A DNA stretch of 64,000 bases from Oscillospiraceae bacterium (GTDB lineage: Bacteria > Bacillota > Clostridia > Oscillospirales > Oscillospiraceae), in contig JAFZRS010000026.1 of assembly GCA_017619715.1 (NCBI GenBank), forward strand, positions 1 through 64,000, read 5' to 3'. Within the stretch, counting starts at the first letter, position 1. Each line of letters begins with the position of its first letter. Shown here piece by piece: positions 43,485 through 53,595 of the stretch. The position numbers and the translations under genes are program-made. A model generated the notes under the pieces. That model saw only the letters and a program-made list of their open reading frames with translations. It had not been told where the DNA came from and searched no databases.

Positions 43485-43751
43485 TTGCATATGAAGCTTA
43501 TCAATATCGGATTTGGGAATCTGGTGTCTGCCCAGCGTCTGCTGGCAGTAGTCAGTCCGGACAGCGCACCCATCAAGCGGCTCATACAGGAGGCGCGGGA
43601 TCGCGGTATGCTGATCGACGCTACGTACGGACGGAAGACCGCCGCCGTGCTGATTATGGACAGCGATCATGTGATACTCTCGGGGCTGGGCGCGGAGCGT
43701 CTGGCACCCCGACTGGGCGTCAGCGCGGAGGAAATGGAGGAAGAGGAATGA
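43485..43751 (+). CDS. remA: Extracellular matrix regulator RemA (DUF370)
   Basis: The 88-residue DNA-binding protein matches RemA, which in Bacillus activates matrix and osmoprotection operons. The core is [19 protein letters not shown] and [19 protein letters not shown] 43485 gives the same three-residue lead before the Lys as the Bacillus protein and has GGAGG six bases upstream; ATG 43491 is the alternative. It overlaps gmk by four bases. Confidence 0.93.
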   Translation: MHMKLINIGFGNLVSAQRLLAVVSPDSAPIKRLIQEARDRGMLIDATYGRKTAAVLIMDSDHVILSGLGAERLAPRLGVSAEEMEEEE

Positions 43752-44347
43752 GCGAAACCGGCAAGATTTTTATTGTAGCAGGTCCGTCCGGCGCGGGAAA
43801 AAGCACGGTGCTTGCCGAGTTGTTCCGGGGACGCGGCGATCTGTTCTATTCTGTCTCGGCAACCACAAGAGATCCGCGTCCCGGCGAGGCGGACGGTGTC
43901 AACTACCATTTCATCACCGCAGACCGATTTCGCCAGATGATAAATGAAGACGCGTTTTTGGAATGTGCCGAATACGTGGGCAATTTCTACGGTACGCCGA
44001 AAAAGCCGGTGGACGCGGCGCTTGCCGCCGGAAAAGACGCCATTTTGGAGATCGAGGTACAGGGCGCCAAACAGGTCTACGCCAAGCGGCCCGATGCGAT
44101 ACGCATCTTCATTATTCCGCCCAGTTGGGAGGAATTGGAGCGCCGCCTGGTCGATCGCGGCACCGATACGCCGGAGAAGATCCAAAAACGTCTGCTGCGC
44201 GCCAGAGTGGAATTGGCAGATGCCCGGGAATATGATTATATTGTCCTCAACGACACAGTGGACAAGGCGGCGGAGGAACTGCGCGCTATCTTGCGCGCCG
44301 AGCATTGCCGCGTTAAGGATCGGATCGACCGGTTTTTGGAGAGGTAA
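43748..44347 (+). CDS. gmk: Guanylate kinase
   Basis: It phosphorylates GMP. The 199-residue protein has P-loop [10 protein letters not shown] and the GMP-binding [11 protein letters not shown], then the lid helix. ATG 43748 overlaps the remA stop. Confidence 0.97.
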   Translation: MSETGKIFIVAGPSGAGKSTVLAELFRGRGDLFYSVSATTRDPRPGEADGVNYHFITADRFRQMINEDAFLECAEYVGNFYGTPKKPVDAALAAGKDAILEIEVQGAKQVYAKRPDAIRIFIIPPSWEELERRLVDRGTDTPEKIQKRLLRARVELADAREYDYIVLNDTVDKAAEELRAILRAEHCRVKDRIDRFLER

Positions 44348-44401
44348 CCGTTTATTTCATCAAATTTATCGCCGCTTGCGGCAGATTGGAAGGTAAAAAC
44401 T

Positions 44402-44623
44402 ATGATGCTGTATCCTGCAATGAACAAACTGACAGAGCACGTACCCAACCGGTATATGATGGTCAATGTGGTGGCGCGCCGCGCCCGGCAGATTGCCGAG
44501 GAGGCGGAAAAGGTAGGTGAACGCCTGCATGAAAAGCCTGTGACCATGGCGATCAACGAGGTGGCGGATGGTTTGCTTGACGCTGCCGCCATTGACACAA
44601 GCATCGAGGAGAGCCGGGATTGA
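44402..44623 (+). CDS. rpoZ: RNA polymerase omega subunit
   Basis: The 73-residue protein is a short omega with the conserved NRYMMVNVVARRARQIAEEA and MAINEVADG. It folds onto the beta' C-terminus. GGAAGG lies before the double ATG (44402/44405). It follows gmk as usual. Confidence 0.93.
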   Translation: MMLYPAMNKLTEHVPNRYMMVNVVARRARQIAEEAEKVGERLHEKPVTMAINEVADGLLDAAAIDTSIEESRD

Positions 44624-44652
44624 GCTGAACGAAGCGAAAGGAGGAGCCGCCT

Positions 44653-47076
44653 ATGCCGCAGATCGCGAAAGTCGCCGTGGCAGCGGCTACCTATGCCATC
44701 GATAAGCCCTATGACTACCTTGCGCCGGACGAGGCGCAGGTGGGACAGCGCGTGTTGGTTCCCTTCGGAAAAGGCAACCGGACCGGGGAGGGAGTGATCC
44801 TCTCCGTCAGCCGTGCCGTGCCGGACAAGCCCCTCAAAGCGGTGCGGGAGATTCTGGACGCAGAGCCTGTTATATCCGCCGAGGAGATCAAGCTGGCGCT
44901 GTGGATGCGTCAGCGGTATTACTGTACCGTCTACGAAGCATTGCATACGATTCTGCCCGCCGCGGTGTGGTATCGCTACCGTGAGGTATGGAAACTATCC
45001 GGCGAGACGTCGGCAGAAGGCTTATCCGATGACGAGTCGGCGATTCTTTCACTGCTGCGCAAAAAAAACCGGGAAGCAGAGGAACTGCAGACGTTGCTGG
45101 GTCAAGACGTGATGCCGTCGCTCCTGAAACTGCAGAAAATGGGACTTGTCACCGTCTCCTCCCACGGTGAGCGAAAAGTACGTGACAAGACGGTCACGAT
45201 TGTGAGACTGTCCGCAGCGCCGGAATCGGCAATGGCGGAGGCACAGCGCTGTGCGCGCCGAGCGCCCCGTCAGGCGGAAGCGCTCCGTCTGCTGGCACAA
45301 TCAGGGGAAATGTCCTTACACGATCTGTGCTACTTTACGGGACTGTCCCGTCAGGCGCTCTTGACGCTATCCGAGCGGGGATTTGTGTCGTTGCGAGAAC
45401 AGGAAGAATACCGAATATCCTCTGCCGACTATGCTGTAAAGGGTGAAGCCATTACACTTAATGATGAGCAGCAGCATGTGTTTGAGGAGATTTTAGAACA
45501 GGCGCTTTCCGGCAAAGCCGGGGTAACGGCGCTCTACGGAATTACAGGCAGCGGCAAGACGCTGATCTATATTCGCTTGGCACAGGAGATGTTAGCGGCA
45601 GGTAAATCCGTAATGATTCTGGTGCCGGAGATTGTGCTGACGCCGCAGATGATGGCACGCTTTTGCGCCTATTTCGGCGCGGAGGTAGCGCTTTTGCACA
45701 GCGGTCTGCGCCTTACGGAGCGGTACGATCAGTATAAGCGTATCCGCCGTGGAGAGGCGCACATCGTACTGGGTACGCGCTCGGCGGTGTTTGCGCCGCT
45801 GGAAAACATCGGACTGATTGTGCTGGACGAGGAGCAGGAGAGCTCCTATGAGTCGGAAAACGCCCCCTGCTACCATGCTCGGGATATTGCCAAATACCGC
45901 TGTGCCAGAGAGAATGCGCGCTTGGTGCTGGGTTCTGCAACGCCCACCGTGGAGACAGCCTATTATGCCCGCCGGGGCGACTATCAGCTTGCGTGCTTGC
46001 ATCATCGGTACAACGAGCAGAATCTGCCGCAGGTGATCGTGGCGGATATGCGGCAGGAACTGCGCCGCGGCAACACGGGGACGGTCAGTTTGGCGCTGGC
46101 GGCCGAGATACAAAAGAACATCGCGTCGGGTGAGCAGACCATTTTGTTTCTCAACCGCCGGGGCAACAGCCGCCAGCTTTTGTGCCCCTCCTGCGGCTAC
46201 GTGCCGAAGTGTCCCCGGTGCAGTGTGTATCTAACCTATCATTCCGCCAATGGACGGTTGATGTGCCACTACTGCGGCTATTCCGAAAAAGCGCCGGAGA
46301 ATTGTCCCGAATGCGGCGGCGCACTGAAGCATTTAGGCATCGGCACGCAGAAGGTGGAGGAGGAGCTGCGGCAGCTTTTCCCCGGCACGGATATCTTGCG
46401 TATGGACGCGGATACCGTGGGCGGAGAACACGAAAAGCTGCTGCGTACATTTGAAAAGAAGAAAATTCCCATTCTCCTCGGCACACAGATGGTGGCGAAG
46501 GGACTGGATTTTGAAAATGTAACGCTTGTGGGCGTGCTGGCGGCGGATCTGAGCCTGTATGTGGATCACTACCGCGCCTCGGAACGCACGTTCAGCCTGC
46601 TGACGCAGGTGGTAGGCCGCGCCGGACGGGGCGAGAAGACCGGACGCGCCGTCATTCAAACCTATACGCCGGAAAACGACGTCATACAAGCCGCGGCGCA
46701 GCAGGATTACGAGCGGTTCTATAACGCCGAGATCCGTTTGCGCAGGCTGCGCAGGGATCCGCCCTTTGCCGATCAGACGGTTGTTACGGTGACAGGGCCG
46801 GAGGAGAGCGCCGTGCGCCGCGCCTGTGCGGAGATCCGGCAGGGGTTGCGCGGTGCGGCGGCGCAGGAGCCGTATCGGAGCATGGAGCTGGAGATATTGG
46901 GACCTGCGCCTGCACCGGTGGTGCGTGTGAACAACCGCTATCGCTACCGCCTCACGGTGGTGGGGCAAAACAGCAAACCCCTGCGTGAACTGATTGCGGC
47001 GTTTCTAAAGGAGTTTGCCGGACGGAAAGAGAACAGAGGCATGCATATATTTGCCGATTGCAACCGTATGGATTGA
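44653..47076 (+). CDS. priA: Primosomal protein N' (PriA helicase)
   Basis: It restarts stalled replication forks. The 807-residue protein has an N-terminal 3'-OH DNA-binding domain, a winged helix, the helicase core with Walker A GITGSGKT and DEEQ (LDEEQESSYES), and the zinc-binding insert with paired cysteines CPSCGYVPKCPRC, CHYCG and CPECG. The C-terminal domain is intact. Confidence 0.97.
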   Translation: MPQIAKVAVAAATYAIDKPYDYLAPDEAQVGQRVLVPFGKGNRTGEGVILSVSRAVPDKPLKAVREILDAEPVISAEEIKLALWMRQRYYCTVYEALHTILPAAVWYRYREVWKLSGETSAEGLSDDESAILSLLRKKNREAEELQTLLGQDVMPSLLKLQKMGLVTVSSHGERKVRDKTVTIVRLSAAPESAMAEAQRCARRAPRQAEALRLLAQSGEMSLHDLCYFTGLSRQALLTLSERGFVSLREQEEYRISSADYAVKGEAITLNDEQQHVFEEILEQALSGKAGVTALYGITGSGKTLIYIRLAQEMLAAGKSVMILVPEIVLTPQMMARFCAYFGAEVALLHSGLRLTERYDQYKRIRRGEAHIVLGTRSAVFAPLENIGLIVLDEEQESSYESENAPCYHARDIAKYRCARENARLVLGSATPTVETAYYARRGDYQLACLHHRYNEQNLPQVIVADMRQELRRGNTGTVSLALAAEIQKNIASGEQTILFLNRRGNSRQLLCPSCGYVPKCPRCSVYLTYHSANGRLMCHYCGYSEKAPENCPECGGALKHLGIGTQKVEEELRQLFPGTDILRMDADTVGGEHEKLLRTFEKKKIPILLGTQMVAKGLDFENVTLVGVLAADLSLYVDHYRASERTFSLLTQVVGRAGRGEKTGRAVIQTYTPENDVIQAAAQQDYERFYNAEIRLRRLRRDPPFADQTVVTVTGPEESAVRRACAEIRQGLRGAAAQEPYRSMELEILGPAPAPVVRVNNRYRYRLTVVGQNSKPLRELIAAFLKEFAGRKENRGMHIFADCNRMD

Positions 47077-47086
47077 GGTGAGAACA

Positions 47087-47587
47087 ATGGCACTGAGGAA
47101 AATCGTACTGCAAGGTGAGGAATGCTTACGCAAAAAATGCCGCGTTGTAACAGATTTCAACGCGCGGCTTCACACGCTGCTGGACGACATGCGTGACACG
47201 CTGCTCGACAGCGGCGGCGTGGGTCTGGCGGCACCCCAGGTGGGCGTACTGCGCCGGGTGTGCGTGGTGATGAACGAGGACGAGGAGATCATTGAGCTTG
47301 TCAACCCCGAGATCATTGCCGCAGAAGGCGAACAGACAGGACTGGAGGGCTGCTTGAGCGTGCCGGGGAAATACGGCGTTGTTACAAGACCCGATTTTGT
47401 CCGTGTGCGCGCCCAGGATCGCCACGGAAAGTTCTTCACTGTGGAGGACGAGGGACTGACCGCCCGGTGCTTCTGCCATGAGATTGAGCATCTGGACGGA
47501 CATCTGTTCGTGGAGCACACCGACCATCTGATGGAGGGCGAGGAGCTGGAAGAATATATCCGCCGGATGGAGGAAGAGGACGCATGA
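47087..47587 (+). CDS. def: Peptide deformylase
   Basis: It removes the formyl group from nascent chains. The 166-residue metalloenzyme shows GGVGLAAPQVG (motif 1), EGCLSVPG (motif 2, Cys ligand) and HEIEHLDG (motif 3, HExxH). ATG 47087 follows GAGGTGAG. It overlaps fmt by four bases, which pairs the two formyl-cycle enzymes. Confidence 0.97.
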   Translation: MALRKIVLQGEECLRKKCRVVTDFNARLHTLLDDMRDTLLDSGGVGLAAPQVGVLRRVCVVMNEDEEIIELVNPEIIAAEGEQTGLEGCLSVPGKYGVVTRPDFVRVRAQDRHGKFFTVEDEGLTARCFCHEIEHLDGHLFVEHTDHLMEGEELEEYIRRMEEEDA

Positions 47588-48507
47588 GGATTCTGTTTAT
47601 GGGGACGCCGGACTTTGCGGTGGCGTCCTTGCGGCGGCTGGTGGAGGACGGACATGAAATCTGCGGCGTCTTCACCCAGCCGGATAAACCGAAAAATCGC
47701 GGTCATAAGGTAGCGTTTTCCCCTGTGAAGGAGTACGCACTTTCCCGGGAACTGCCGGTCTATCAGCCGGTGAAGCTCCGGGACGGTTCGGCGCTGACAC
47801 TGGTGCAGGAGCTGGCGCCGGAGCTGATTGTTGTGGCGGCGTACGGGAAAATTCTGCCGGAGGATATCTTAAACGTGCCGCCTTACGGCTCGATCAACGT
47901 ACACGCATCGCTCCTGCCGCGCTATCGCGGCGCGGCGCCGGTCAACCGGGCGATCATGGGCGGCGAGAGCGTGACGGGCATCACTATTATGTATATGGCA
48001 AAAGAGCTGGACGCGGGAGATATGCTGTTGCAATCGCAGACCGCAATCGACCCGGAGGAGACGGCGGCGGCGTTGATGGCACGTCTGGCGCATATCGGCG
48101 CGCAGGCACTGCACGACGCGCTATGCGCCCTCCAAAAGGGCACGGCGGTGCGCACACCCCAGCAGCACCACGAGGCAACCTATGCGCCCATGCTCAGCCG
48201 GGAGGAATCCCCCATCGACTGGACGCGCCCGGCACAGGCGATTCGCAATCAGGTGCGGGGGCTGATCCCCTGGCCGTGTGCCTGCACCGTACTGGGAGGA
48301 CAGACGGTGAAGGTCTATCAAACCGCGCCGGGCGAGGCGACAGACGCCGCGCCGGGGACGGTTTTGTCCGGCGGTAAGCGCGGCATCGAGATATCTTGCG
48401 GCGACGGTATGAGCCTTTTTATCACCGAGCTGCAGCCGGAAGGCGGCAAACGAATGACTGCCGATGCCTATCTGGCGGGACACTCGATTGAAACGCGCCA
48501 TGCGTGA
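47584..48507 (+). CDS. fmt: Methionyl-tRNA formyltransferase
   Basis: It formylates initiator Met-tRNA. The 307-residue protein has MRILFMGTPDFAV at the start, the catalytic HASLLPRYRGAAPVNRAI and the C-terminal OB-like domain (RGLIPWPCA). It lies between def and rsmB. Confidence 0.97.
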   Translation: MRILFMGTPDFAVASLRRLVEDGHEICGVFTQPDKPKNRGHKVAFSPVKEYALSRELPVYQPVKLRDGSALTLVQELAPELIVVAAYGKILPEDILNVPPYGSINVHASLLPRYRGAAPVNRAIMGGESVTGITIMYMAKELDAGDMLLQSQTAIDPEETAAALMARLAHIGAQALHDALCALQKGTAVRTPQQHHEATYAPMLSREESPIDWTRPAQAIRNQVRGLIPWPCACTVLGGQTVKVYQTAPGEATDAAPGTVLSGGKRGIEISCGDGMSLFITELQPEGGKRMTADAYLAGHSIETRHA

Positions 48508-49852
48508 AATGCGAAATCCCGATGCGCGGGATACGGCGCTGGAGGTGCTGATGCAGGTATCAGCCGCCAATGCCTGGTCGGACGGCAGTGTGAAACGCAC
48601 GATCGCCAAAAATCGACTGGATAGCCGCGAAGCGGCGCTGGCGGCACGGATCAGCTACGGCGTGATACAAAACCGCATGCTGCTGGATTACTATATAGGC
48701 TGCTATTGCACCCAACGGGTGGGGCATTTAGAACCGGTGGTGTGCAACGTACTGCGTATCGGCGCGTGCCAGATCCTTCTGATGGATAAGATTCCCCACC
48801 CGGCGGCGGTCCACGAGACGGTGGAACTCATCAAGCGGCACGGTAGACCCAAAGCCGCCGGTATGGTCAATGCCGTACTGCGAAAGCTCGCGGCGAACCG
48901 TGATTCGCTGCCGGAGATACCGCACGGTTCCGTTGCCGAGTATCTGTCGGTGCGCTACAGCCATCCCCGTTGGCTGGCGGAGCGGTTGCTCCGCGAGATC
49001 GGCCAGGAGGAAACGGAATCATTTTTGCGCTGTAACAACGAGATCGTCCCCATCTCGATCCAGACCAACACCCTGCGCGTGACGGCGGAGGAACTGGAAA
49101 AGGAGCTGCGCCGATCCGATGTGGCAGTAGAACCGCACCCGTGGCTGGGCGGCTGTTTCCAGATCAGCGGGACAGGGAATCTTGAAAATCTGCCGGCTTT
49201 TGAAAAAGGTTATTTTCTGGTGCAGGACGCGGCGGCACATCTGGTGTGCGCGGCGGCAGATCCGGCGCCGGGCAGCCGGGTACTGGACGTATGCGCCGCC
49301 CCGGGCGGTAAATCCTTTTCGCTGGCGATCCGTATGGCAGACCGGTGCGATATTCTTGCTTGCGATATACACCCCCACAAGCTGAAGCTGTTGGAACAAA
49401 ACGCCCGGCGGTTGGGCATCAAAAGTGTGCGCACCGCGCTGGCGGACGGCCGGGAGCGCCATGCTGCCTGGGAAAATCAAGCTGATCTGGTCGTGACGGA
49501 CGTACCTTGCAGCGGACTGGGGATTATCCGTAAAAAGCCCGATATACGCTATAAAGATTCCGCGGCGCTGTCCGCACTGCCTGACGTGCAGGCGGCAATT
49601 CTTGAAAATGCCGCCGCCTATGTTCGACCCGGCGGCGTGCTGATCTATTCCACCTGCACCGTACTGCGCGCGGAAAACGAGGCGGTTACGGAGGCGTTTT
49701 TAGCGCGCCACAGCGAGTTTTCGGAAGAGCTGTTCAAACTGCCGGATCCCATTGGAACGGTAGGCGGTCACATTACACTGTGGCCACAGCAATTTGGAAC
49801 GGACGGCTTTTATATCTGCCGTATGCGCAAAAAAACAGAGGATACACTATGA
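48500..49852 (+). CDS. rsmB: 16S rRNA m5C967 methyltransferase RsmB
   Basis: The 450-residue protein has an N-terminal NusB-like domain (about 1-140) and a C-terminal SAM-dependent RNA methyltransferase domain: SAM loop DVCAAPGGKSF, DVPCSGLG and YSTCTV with the two catalytic cysteines. ATG 48500 (inside the fmt end) or ATG 48509 could be the start; neither has a strong SD, which fits translational coupling. Confidence 0.95.
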   Translation: MREMRNPDARDTALEVLMQVSAANAWSDGSVKRTIAKNRLDSREAALAARISYGVIQNRMLLDYYIGCYCTQRVGHLEPVVCNVLRIGACQILLMDKIPHPAAVHETVELIKRHGRPKAAGMVNAVLRKLAANRDSLPEIPHGSVAEYLSVRYSHPRWLAERLLREIGQEETESFLRCNNEIVPISIQTNTLRVTAEELEKELRRSDVAVEPHPWLGGCFQISGTGNLENLPAFEKGYFLVQDAAAHLVCAAADPAPGSRVLDVCAAPGGKSFSLAIRMADRCDILACDIHPHKLKLLEQNARRLGIKSVRTALADGRERHAAWENQADLVVTDVPCSGLGIIRKKPDIRYKDSAALSALPDVQAAILENAAAYVRPGGVLIYSTCTVLRAENEAVTEAFLARHSEFSEELFKLPDPIGTVGGHITLWPQQFGTDGFYICRMRKKTEDTL

Positions 49853-50901
49853 TCGACTTGAAGTCCATGCTGCCGGAGGAATTGGCATCTTTTTTTGAAA
49901 CACTGGGCGAACCGGCTTTTCGCGCTAAACAGGTGTTTACCTGGCTGCAAAAGGGCGTTACCTCCTTCGACGACATGCACAATTTACCCGCCGCGCTGCG
50001 CCGGAAGCTGGCAGAGCGCTCGTATATCACGGCGCCGCAGGTGGCGCGCAAGCAGGTATCCCGGCTGGACGGCACGGTGAAATATCTCTGGGAGCTGCGT
50101 GACGGTAACTGTATCGAGACGGTACTCATGCGTTATCACCACGGCAATACGGTTTGTATTTCCTCTCAGGTAGGCTGTAGAATGGGCTGTGCGTTCTGCG
50201 CGTCGACCGTTGCGGGGAAGGTGCGGGATCTGACGCCGTCGGAGATGCTCGATCAGGTGCTGTTTACACAGCTCGACAGCGGCGAGGAGATCTCCAACGT
50301 CGTTTTGATGGGGATCGGTGAGCCCTTGGACAATAAAGAGAACGTTTTGCGTTTTCTGGAGCTTCTCAACCACCCGGAGGGACTGCGCATCGGCATGCGC
50401 CATGTGAGCCTGTCCACCTGCGGCATTGTGCCGCAGATCGATGCACTTGCACAGCTTCATCTGCAGCTTACGCTATCCGTTTCGCTCCACGCGCCGGATA
50501 GTCCCACTCGTTCCGACTTGATGCCGGTCAACCGCGCCTACGATGTGGAGGAGCTGTTTAACGCGTGTCATCGTTATTTTCAAATGACCGGCAGACGCAT
50601 ATCCTTTGAGTATGCCATGATTGACGGCGTAAACGACCATGACTGGCAGGCGGATCTGATCGTACAGCGTCTGCGCGGCATGCCGGGACACGTGAATCTG
50701 ATTCCGCTCAACGAGGTAGCGGAGAGTCCCTTTAAGCCGAGCCGGCGGATCCGGCAATTTCAGAAGAGATTGGAATCCCAAGGCGTAACCGCCACGGTGC
50801 GGCGCAGTCTGGGAGGAGATATTGACGCTTCCTGCGGACAGTTGCGCCGCAAGGCGATGGAAGAGAAAGGAGACGCACATGGAGACCTGGGGAATCAGTG
50901 A
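49849..50901 (+). CDS. rlmN: 23S rRNA/tRNA adenine-C2 methyltransferase RlmN
   Basis: A radical-SAM enzyme of 350 residues that methylates A2503 of 23S rRNA and A37 of tRNA. The iron-sulfur motif is CRMGCAFC, and the C-terminal Cys near the end (DASCGQLR) is the second catalytic Cys. The start overlaps rsmB (ATGA). It overlaps prpC by 23 bases. Confidence 0.96.
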   Translation: MIDLKSMLPEELASFFETLGEPAFRAKQVFTWLQKGVTSFDDMHNLPAALRRKLAERSYITAPQVARKQVSRLDGTVKYLWELRDGNCIETVLMRYHHGNTVCISSQVGCRMGCAFCASTVAGKVRDLTPSEMLDQVLFTQLDSGEEISNVVLMGIGEPLDNKENVLRFLELLNHPEGLRIGMRHVSLSTCGIVPQIDALAQLHLQLTLSVSLHAPDSPTRSDLMPVNRAYDVEELFNACHRYFQMTGRRISFEYAMIDGVNDHDWQADLIVQRLRGMPGHVNLIPLNEVAESPFKPSRRIRQFQKRLESQGVTATVRRSLGGDIDASCGQLRRKAMEEKGDAHGDLGNQ

Positions 50902-51610
50902 TGTCGGTCTGGTGCGCACGGAAAATCAGGACGCCTATGGGGTCAAAACTGTCGGTGATTTTACTGTGGCGGTGGTGTGCGACGGAATGGGCGGCACCAG
51001 CGGCGGACAGTTGGCAAGCCGTATCGCAGTGGATACGTATCTTGCCCAGCTTGCGGAACACCTGCAAGGCAACATGAACGATGAGCAGATTATGCAGGCG
51101 TCGTCCTACTGCATCGCGGCGGTCAACGAGGCGATCCGCGCCGCGGCGGCGGAGAACCCTGGATATGAGCGAATGGGTACTACGCTGGTGTCGGCTGTGG
51201 TGCAGAAAGATCTGGCGATCGTCAGCAATATCGGCGACAGCCGCGCCTATCGGATATCCGCGGCGGGGATCGAGCAGATCACCCGGGATCACTCGCTGGT
51301 GGAAAACATGGTAGAGCGCGGCGATCTGACCCCGCAGGAGGCGCGGCATCACCCCAACCGCAATCTTATCACCCGCGCGTTGGGACCGGAGCGGGAGGCA
51401 AACCCTGATGCGTTTAGGGTAGCGTGGAAGCCGGGAGAGTTTCTGCTGCTGTGCTCTGACGGATTGGTGAATACCGTGTCCGATCAGGAGATCCTCTTTG
51501 AGGTGATCCACAACGATGAGCCGGAAAACTGCTTAGAGCGGCTGATCGCGCTGTCTGTTCAACGCGGCGCACCCGATAACGTGACGGCGGTTCTGCTGAT
51601 GAACCGGTGA
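50879..51610 (+). CDS. prpC: PP2C-type Ser/Thr phosphatase (PrpC/Stp)
   Basis: It reverses PrkC phosphorylation. The 243-residue protein has the PPM motifs: RTENQDAYG, VVCDGMGG (metal-binding Asp), SNIGDSRAY and the final PDNVTAVLL. AAAGGAG is before ATG 50879, inside the rlmN end. The prpC-prkC pair is standard. Confidence 0.96.
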   Translation: METWGISDVGLVRTENQDAYGVKTVGDFTVAVVCDGMGGTSGGQLASRIAVDTYLAQLAEHLQGNMNDEQIMQASSYCIAAVNEAIRAAAAENPGYERMGTTLVSAVVQKDLAIVSNIGDSRAYRISAAGIEQITRDHSLVENMVERGDLTPQEARHHPNRNLITRALGPEREANPDAFRVAWKPGEFLLLCSDGLVNTVSDQEILFEVIHNDEPENCLERLIALSVQRGAPDNVTAVLLMNR

Positions 51611-51624
51611 AAGGGAGGAACGAC

Positions 51625-53595
51625 ATGGATCAATATATCGGTAAAATGCTGGATAACCGCTATGAGCTGTTGGAGCTGATAGGCAAAGGCGGCATGGCGA
51701 ATGTGTATAAGGCAAAGTGTCACAGGCTGAACCGTCTGGTAGCGGTAAAAATTCTCAAAAGCGATCTGGCGGAGAATGCGGATTTCCGCCGTCGTTTCCG
51801 CGATGAATCGCTGGCGGTGGCACAGCTCTCCCACACCAATATCGTTTCCGTCTACGACGTGTCCCGCAGCGAGGATCTGGACTATATTGTTATGGAGCTG
51901 ATCGACGGGATCACTCTCAAGCAGTATATGGAGCGCCGAGGTACCATGGACTGGCGCGAGGCGCTGCACTTCATTACCCAGATCATGCGCGGTCTGAGCC
52001 ACGCACACAGCCGCGGCATCATTCACCGTGACATTAAACCGCAGAATATCATGGTACTGCGCGACGGCAGCGTCAAAGTGGCGGATTTCGGCATCGCGTG
52101 TCTTGCCGGCGCGGGGCAGACGCTCACCCAGGAGGCGCTGGGCAGCGTGCACTATATCTCTCCCGAGCAGGCCAGAGGCGACCGTACCGATGAGCGCAGC
52201 GACATCTATTCCGCCGGCGTAGTGCTCTATGAGATGCTCACCGGGCGCTTGCCCTTTGAAGGCGACAGCGCGGTGTCCGTTGCCATTCAGCATTTGAGCG
52301 CGGTGCCGCTGGCGCCCCGGGATATCAATTCCAACGTGCCGGAAGGGTTGGAGCTGATCACCATGAAGGCGATGAATCCCAACCCGAATAAACGCTATCC
52401 CACCGCTGACGCTATGCTGGACGACTTGGAACGCTTCCGCAAAGATCCCAATGTGGATATGGAGCATATCCGTGTGGAGCTGGAAGAAGGCGTGAACGAC
52501 GAACCGACCCAGGATATTCCCGTGGCGCAAGTATCTGCCATGACGGGTCGCGCCAGAGGCGCCGGAAATACCGCGGCATCTGCGGTGAAAACGAAGGAAA
52601 AGGAGAAAGAGGACAAAAAGCGCATGGCGATCATCATCGGCGCTTTTGCCGCGGCACTGCTGCTGGTCTTTGTCATTTTCAAGCTCATTTTCAGCGGCAT
52701 GTCCTCCCGTCCGTCCACCGATGCCCATGAAGTGCCGGATCTGCTGGGCTACACCGTAGAAGAGGCGATGCGCCTGCCGGAAGTAAAAGGAATTTTTGAG
52801 ATCAACCAGGTGGGAACAAAGTCCAATCCCGCATATGAGCCGGGTGAGATTGTGGAGCAGGATCCCGCCGCCGGGAGAACCCGCAAGAGCAATCTTGTCA
52901 TCAATGTGTTTGTGTGCGCCGAAGAGGAAAAAGCGTCTATGCCCACGCTGACGGATATGGACGAGCAGAATGCCCGGGTGCAGATCAACAATTTGAATAT
53001 GGGATTGAAAATCACCGTTACGCAGGAGTTTTCCGATACGGTGGAGGAGGGCAAGATCATTCGCACTGAACCCGCCGCCGGAGAGGACCTCAAGCGCGAT
53101 GACAGCGTACGGCTGATTATCAGTAAGGGCAAGGAGCTTAAACCTGTCACTGTCATCAGCTTTATCAACAGGGATATTGCATGGGCAAGCGACAAGGCAA
53201 AAGAACTGGGGCTCGACGTAAAAATTAAATCCGAGTACGATATGACGGATCCTGGGACGGTATTTGAGCAAAGCATCGAGCCCGGCTTTACGGTAGATGA
53301 AGGAACAGAGATCACGTTGACCGTCAGCCTCGGACCTAAGACGGTGAAAGTGGACAATTACGTGGGGCTTTCCTACGAAGCGGCGAAAAGCAAAGCCGAG
53401 GCAAAAGGACTGCGTATCTATATTGTGGAACGCAGACACAGCGACACCATCGGCAAGGACTGTGTGATTCACCAGAATCCGGCGCCAGACACCTCCGTAG
53501 CAGACGGGTCTACTGTTGAGGTGGTCGTGAGTCTCGGTCCCGATACTTCCTCCGGCGGCGGCACAAGCGATACCGGGGAGGGCGGCGTAGGTTGA
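51625..53595 (+). CDS. prkC: PASTA-domain Ser/Thr kinase PrkC
   Basis: The 656-residue kinase has a cytoplasmic catalytic domain (about 1-270; GKGGMANVY, K42 in VAVKILK, HRDIKPQN, DFGIA), a juxtamembrane Lys/Glu-rich linker, one transmembrane helix (about 333-356), then four extracellular PASTA repeats (about 370-630) that bind muropeptide, and a Ser/Gly-rich end. In Bacillus PrkC sensing of peptidoglycan signals exit from spore dormancy. GGGAGG lies before ATG 51625. Confidence 0.97.
   Translation: MDQYIGKMLDNRYELLELIGKGGMANVYKAKCHRLNRLVAVKILKSDLAENADFRRRFRDESLAVAQLSHTNIVSVYDVSRSEDLDYIVMELIDGITLKQYMERRGTMDWREALHFITQIMRGLSHAHSRGIIHRDIKPQNIMVLRDGSVKVADFGIACLAGAGQTLTQEALGSVHYISPEQARGDRTDERSDIYSAGVVLYEMLTGRLPFEGDSAVSVAIQHLSAVPLAPRDINSNVPEGLELITMKAMNPNPNKRYPTADAMLDDLERFRKDPNVDMEHIRVELEEGVNDEPTQDIPVAQVSAMTGRARGAGNTAASAVKTKEKEKEDKKRMAIIIGAFAAALLLVFVIFKLIFSGMSSRPSTDAHEVPDLLGYTVEEAMRLPEVKGIFEINQVGTKSNPAYEPGEIVEQDPAAGRTRKSNLVINVFVCAEEEKASMPTLTDMDEQNARVQINNLNMGLKITVTQEFSDTVEEGKIIRTEPAAGEDLKRDDSVRLIISKGKELKPVTVISFINRDIAWASDKAKELGLDVKIKSEYDMTDPGTVFEQSIEPGFTVDEGTEITLTVSLGPKTVKVDNYVGLSYEAAKSKAEAKGLRIYIVERRHSDTIGKDCVIHQNPAPDTSVADGSTVEVVVSLGPDTSSGGGTSDTGEGGVG

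Noticed and set aside
51559-53472. 637-codon minus-strand open frame opposite prkC
   Set aside because: It is a shadow frame; the plus strand has kinase and PASTA motifs.
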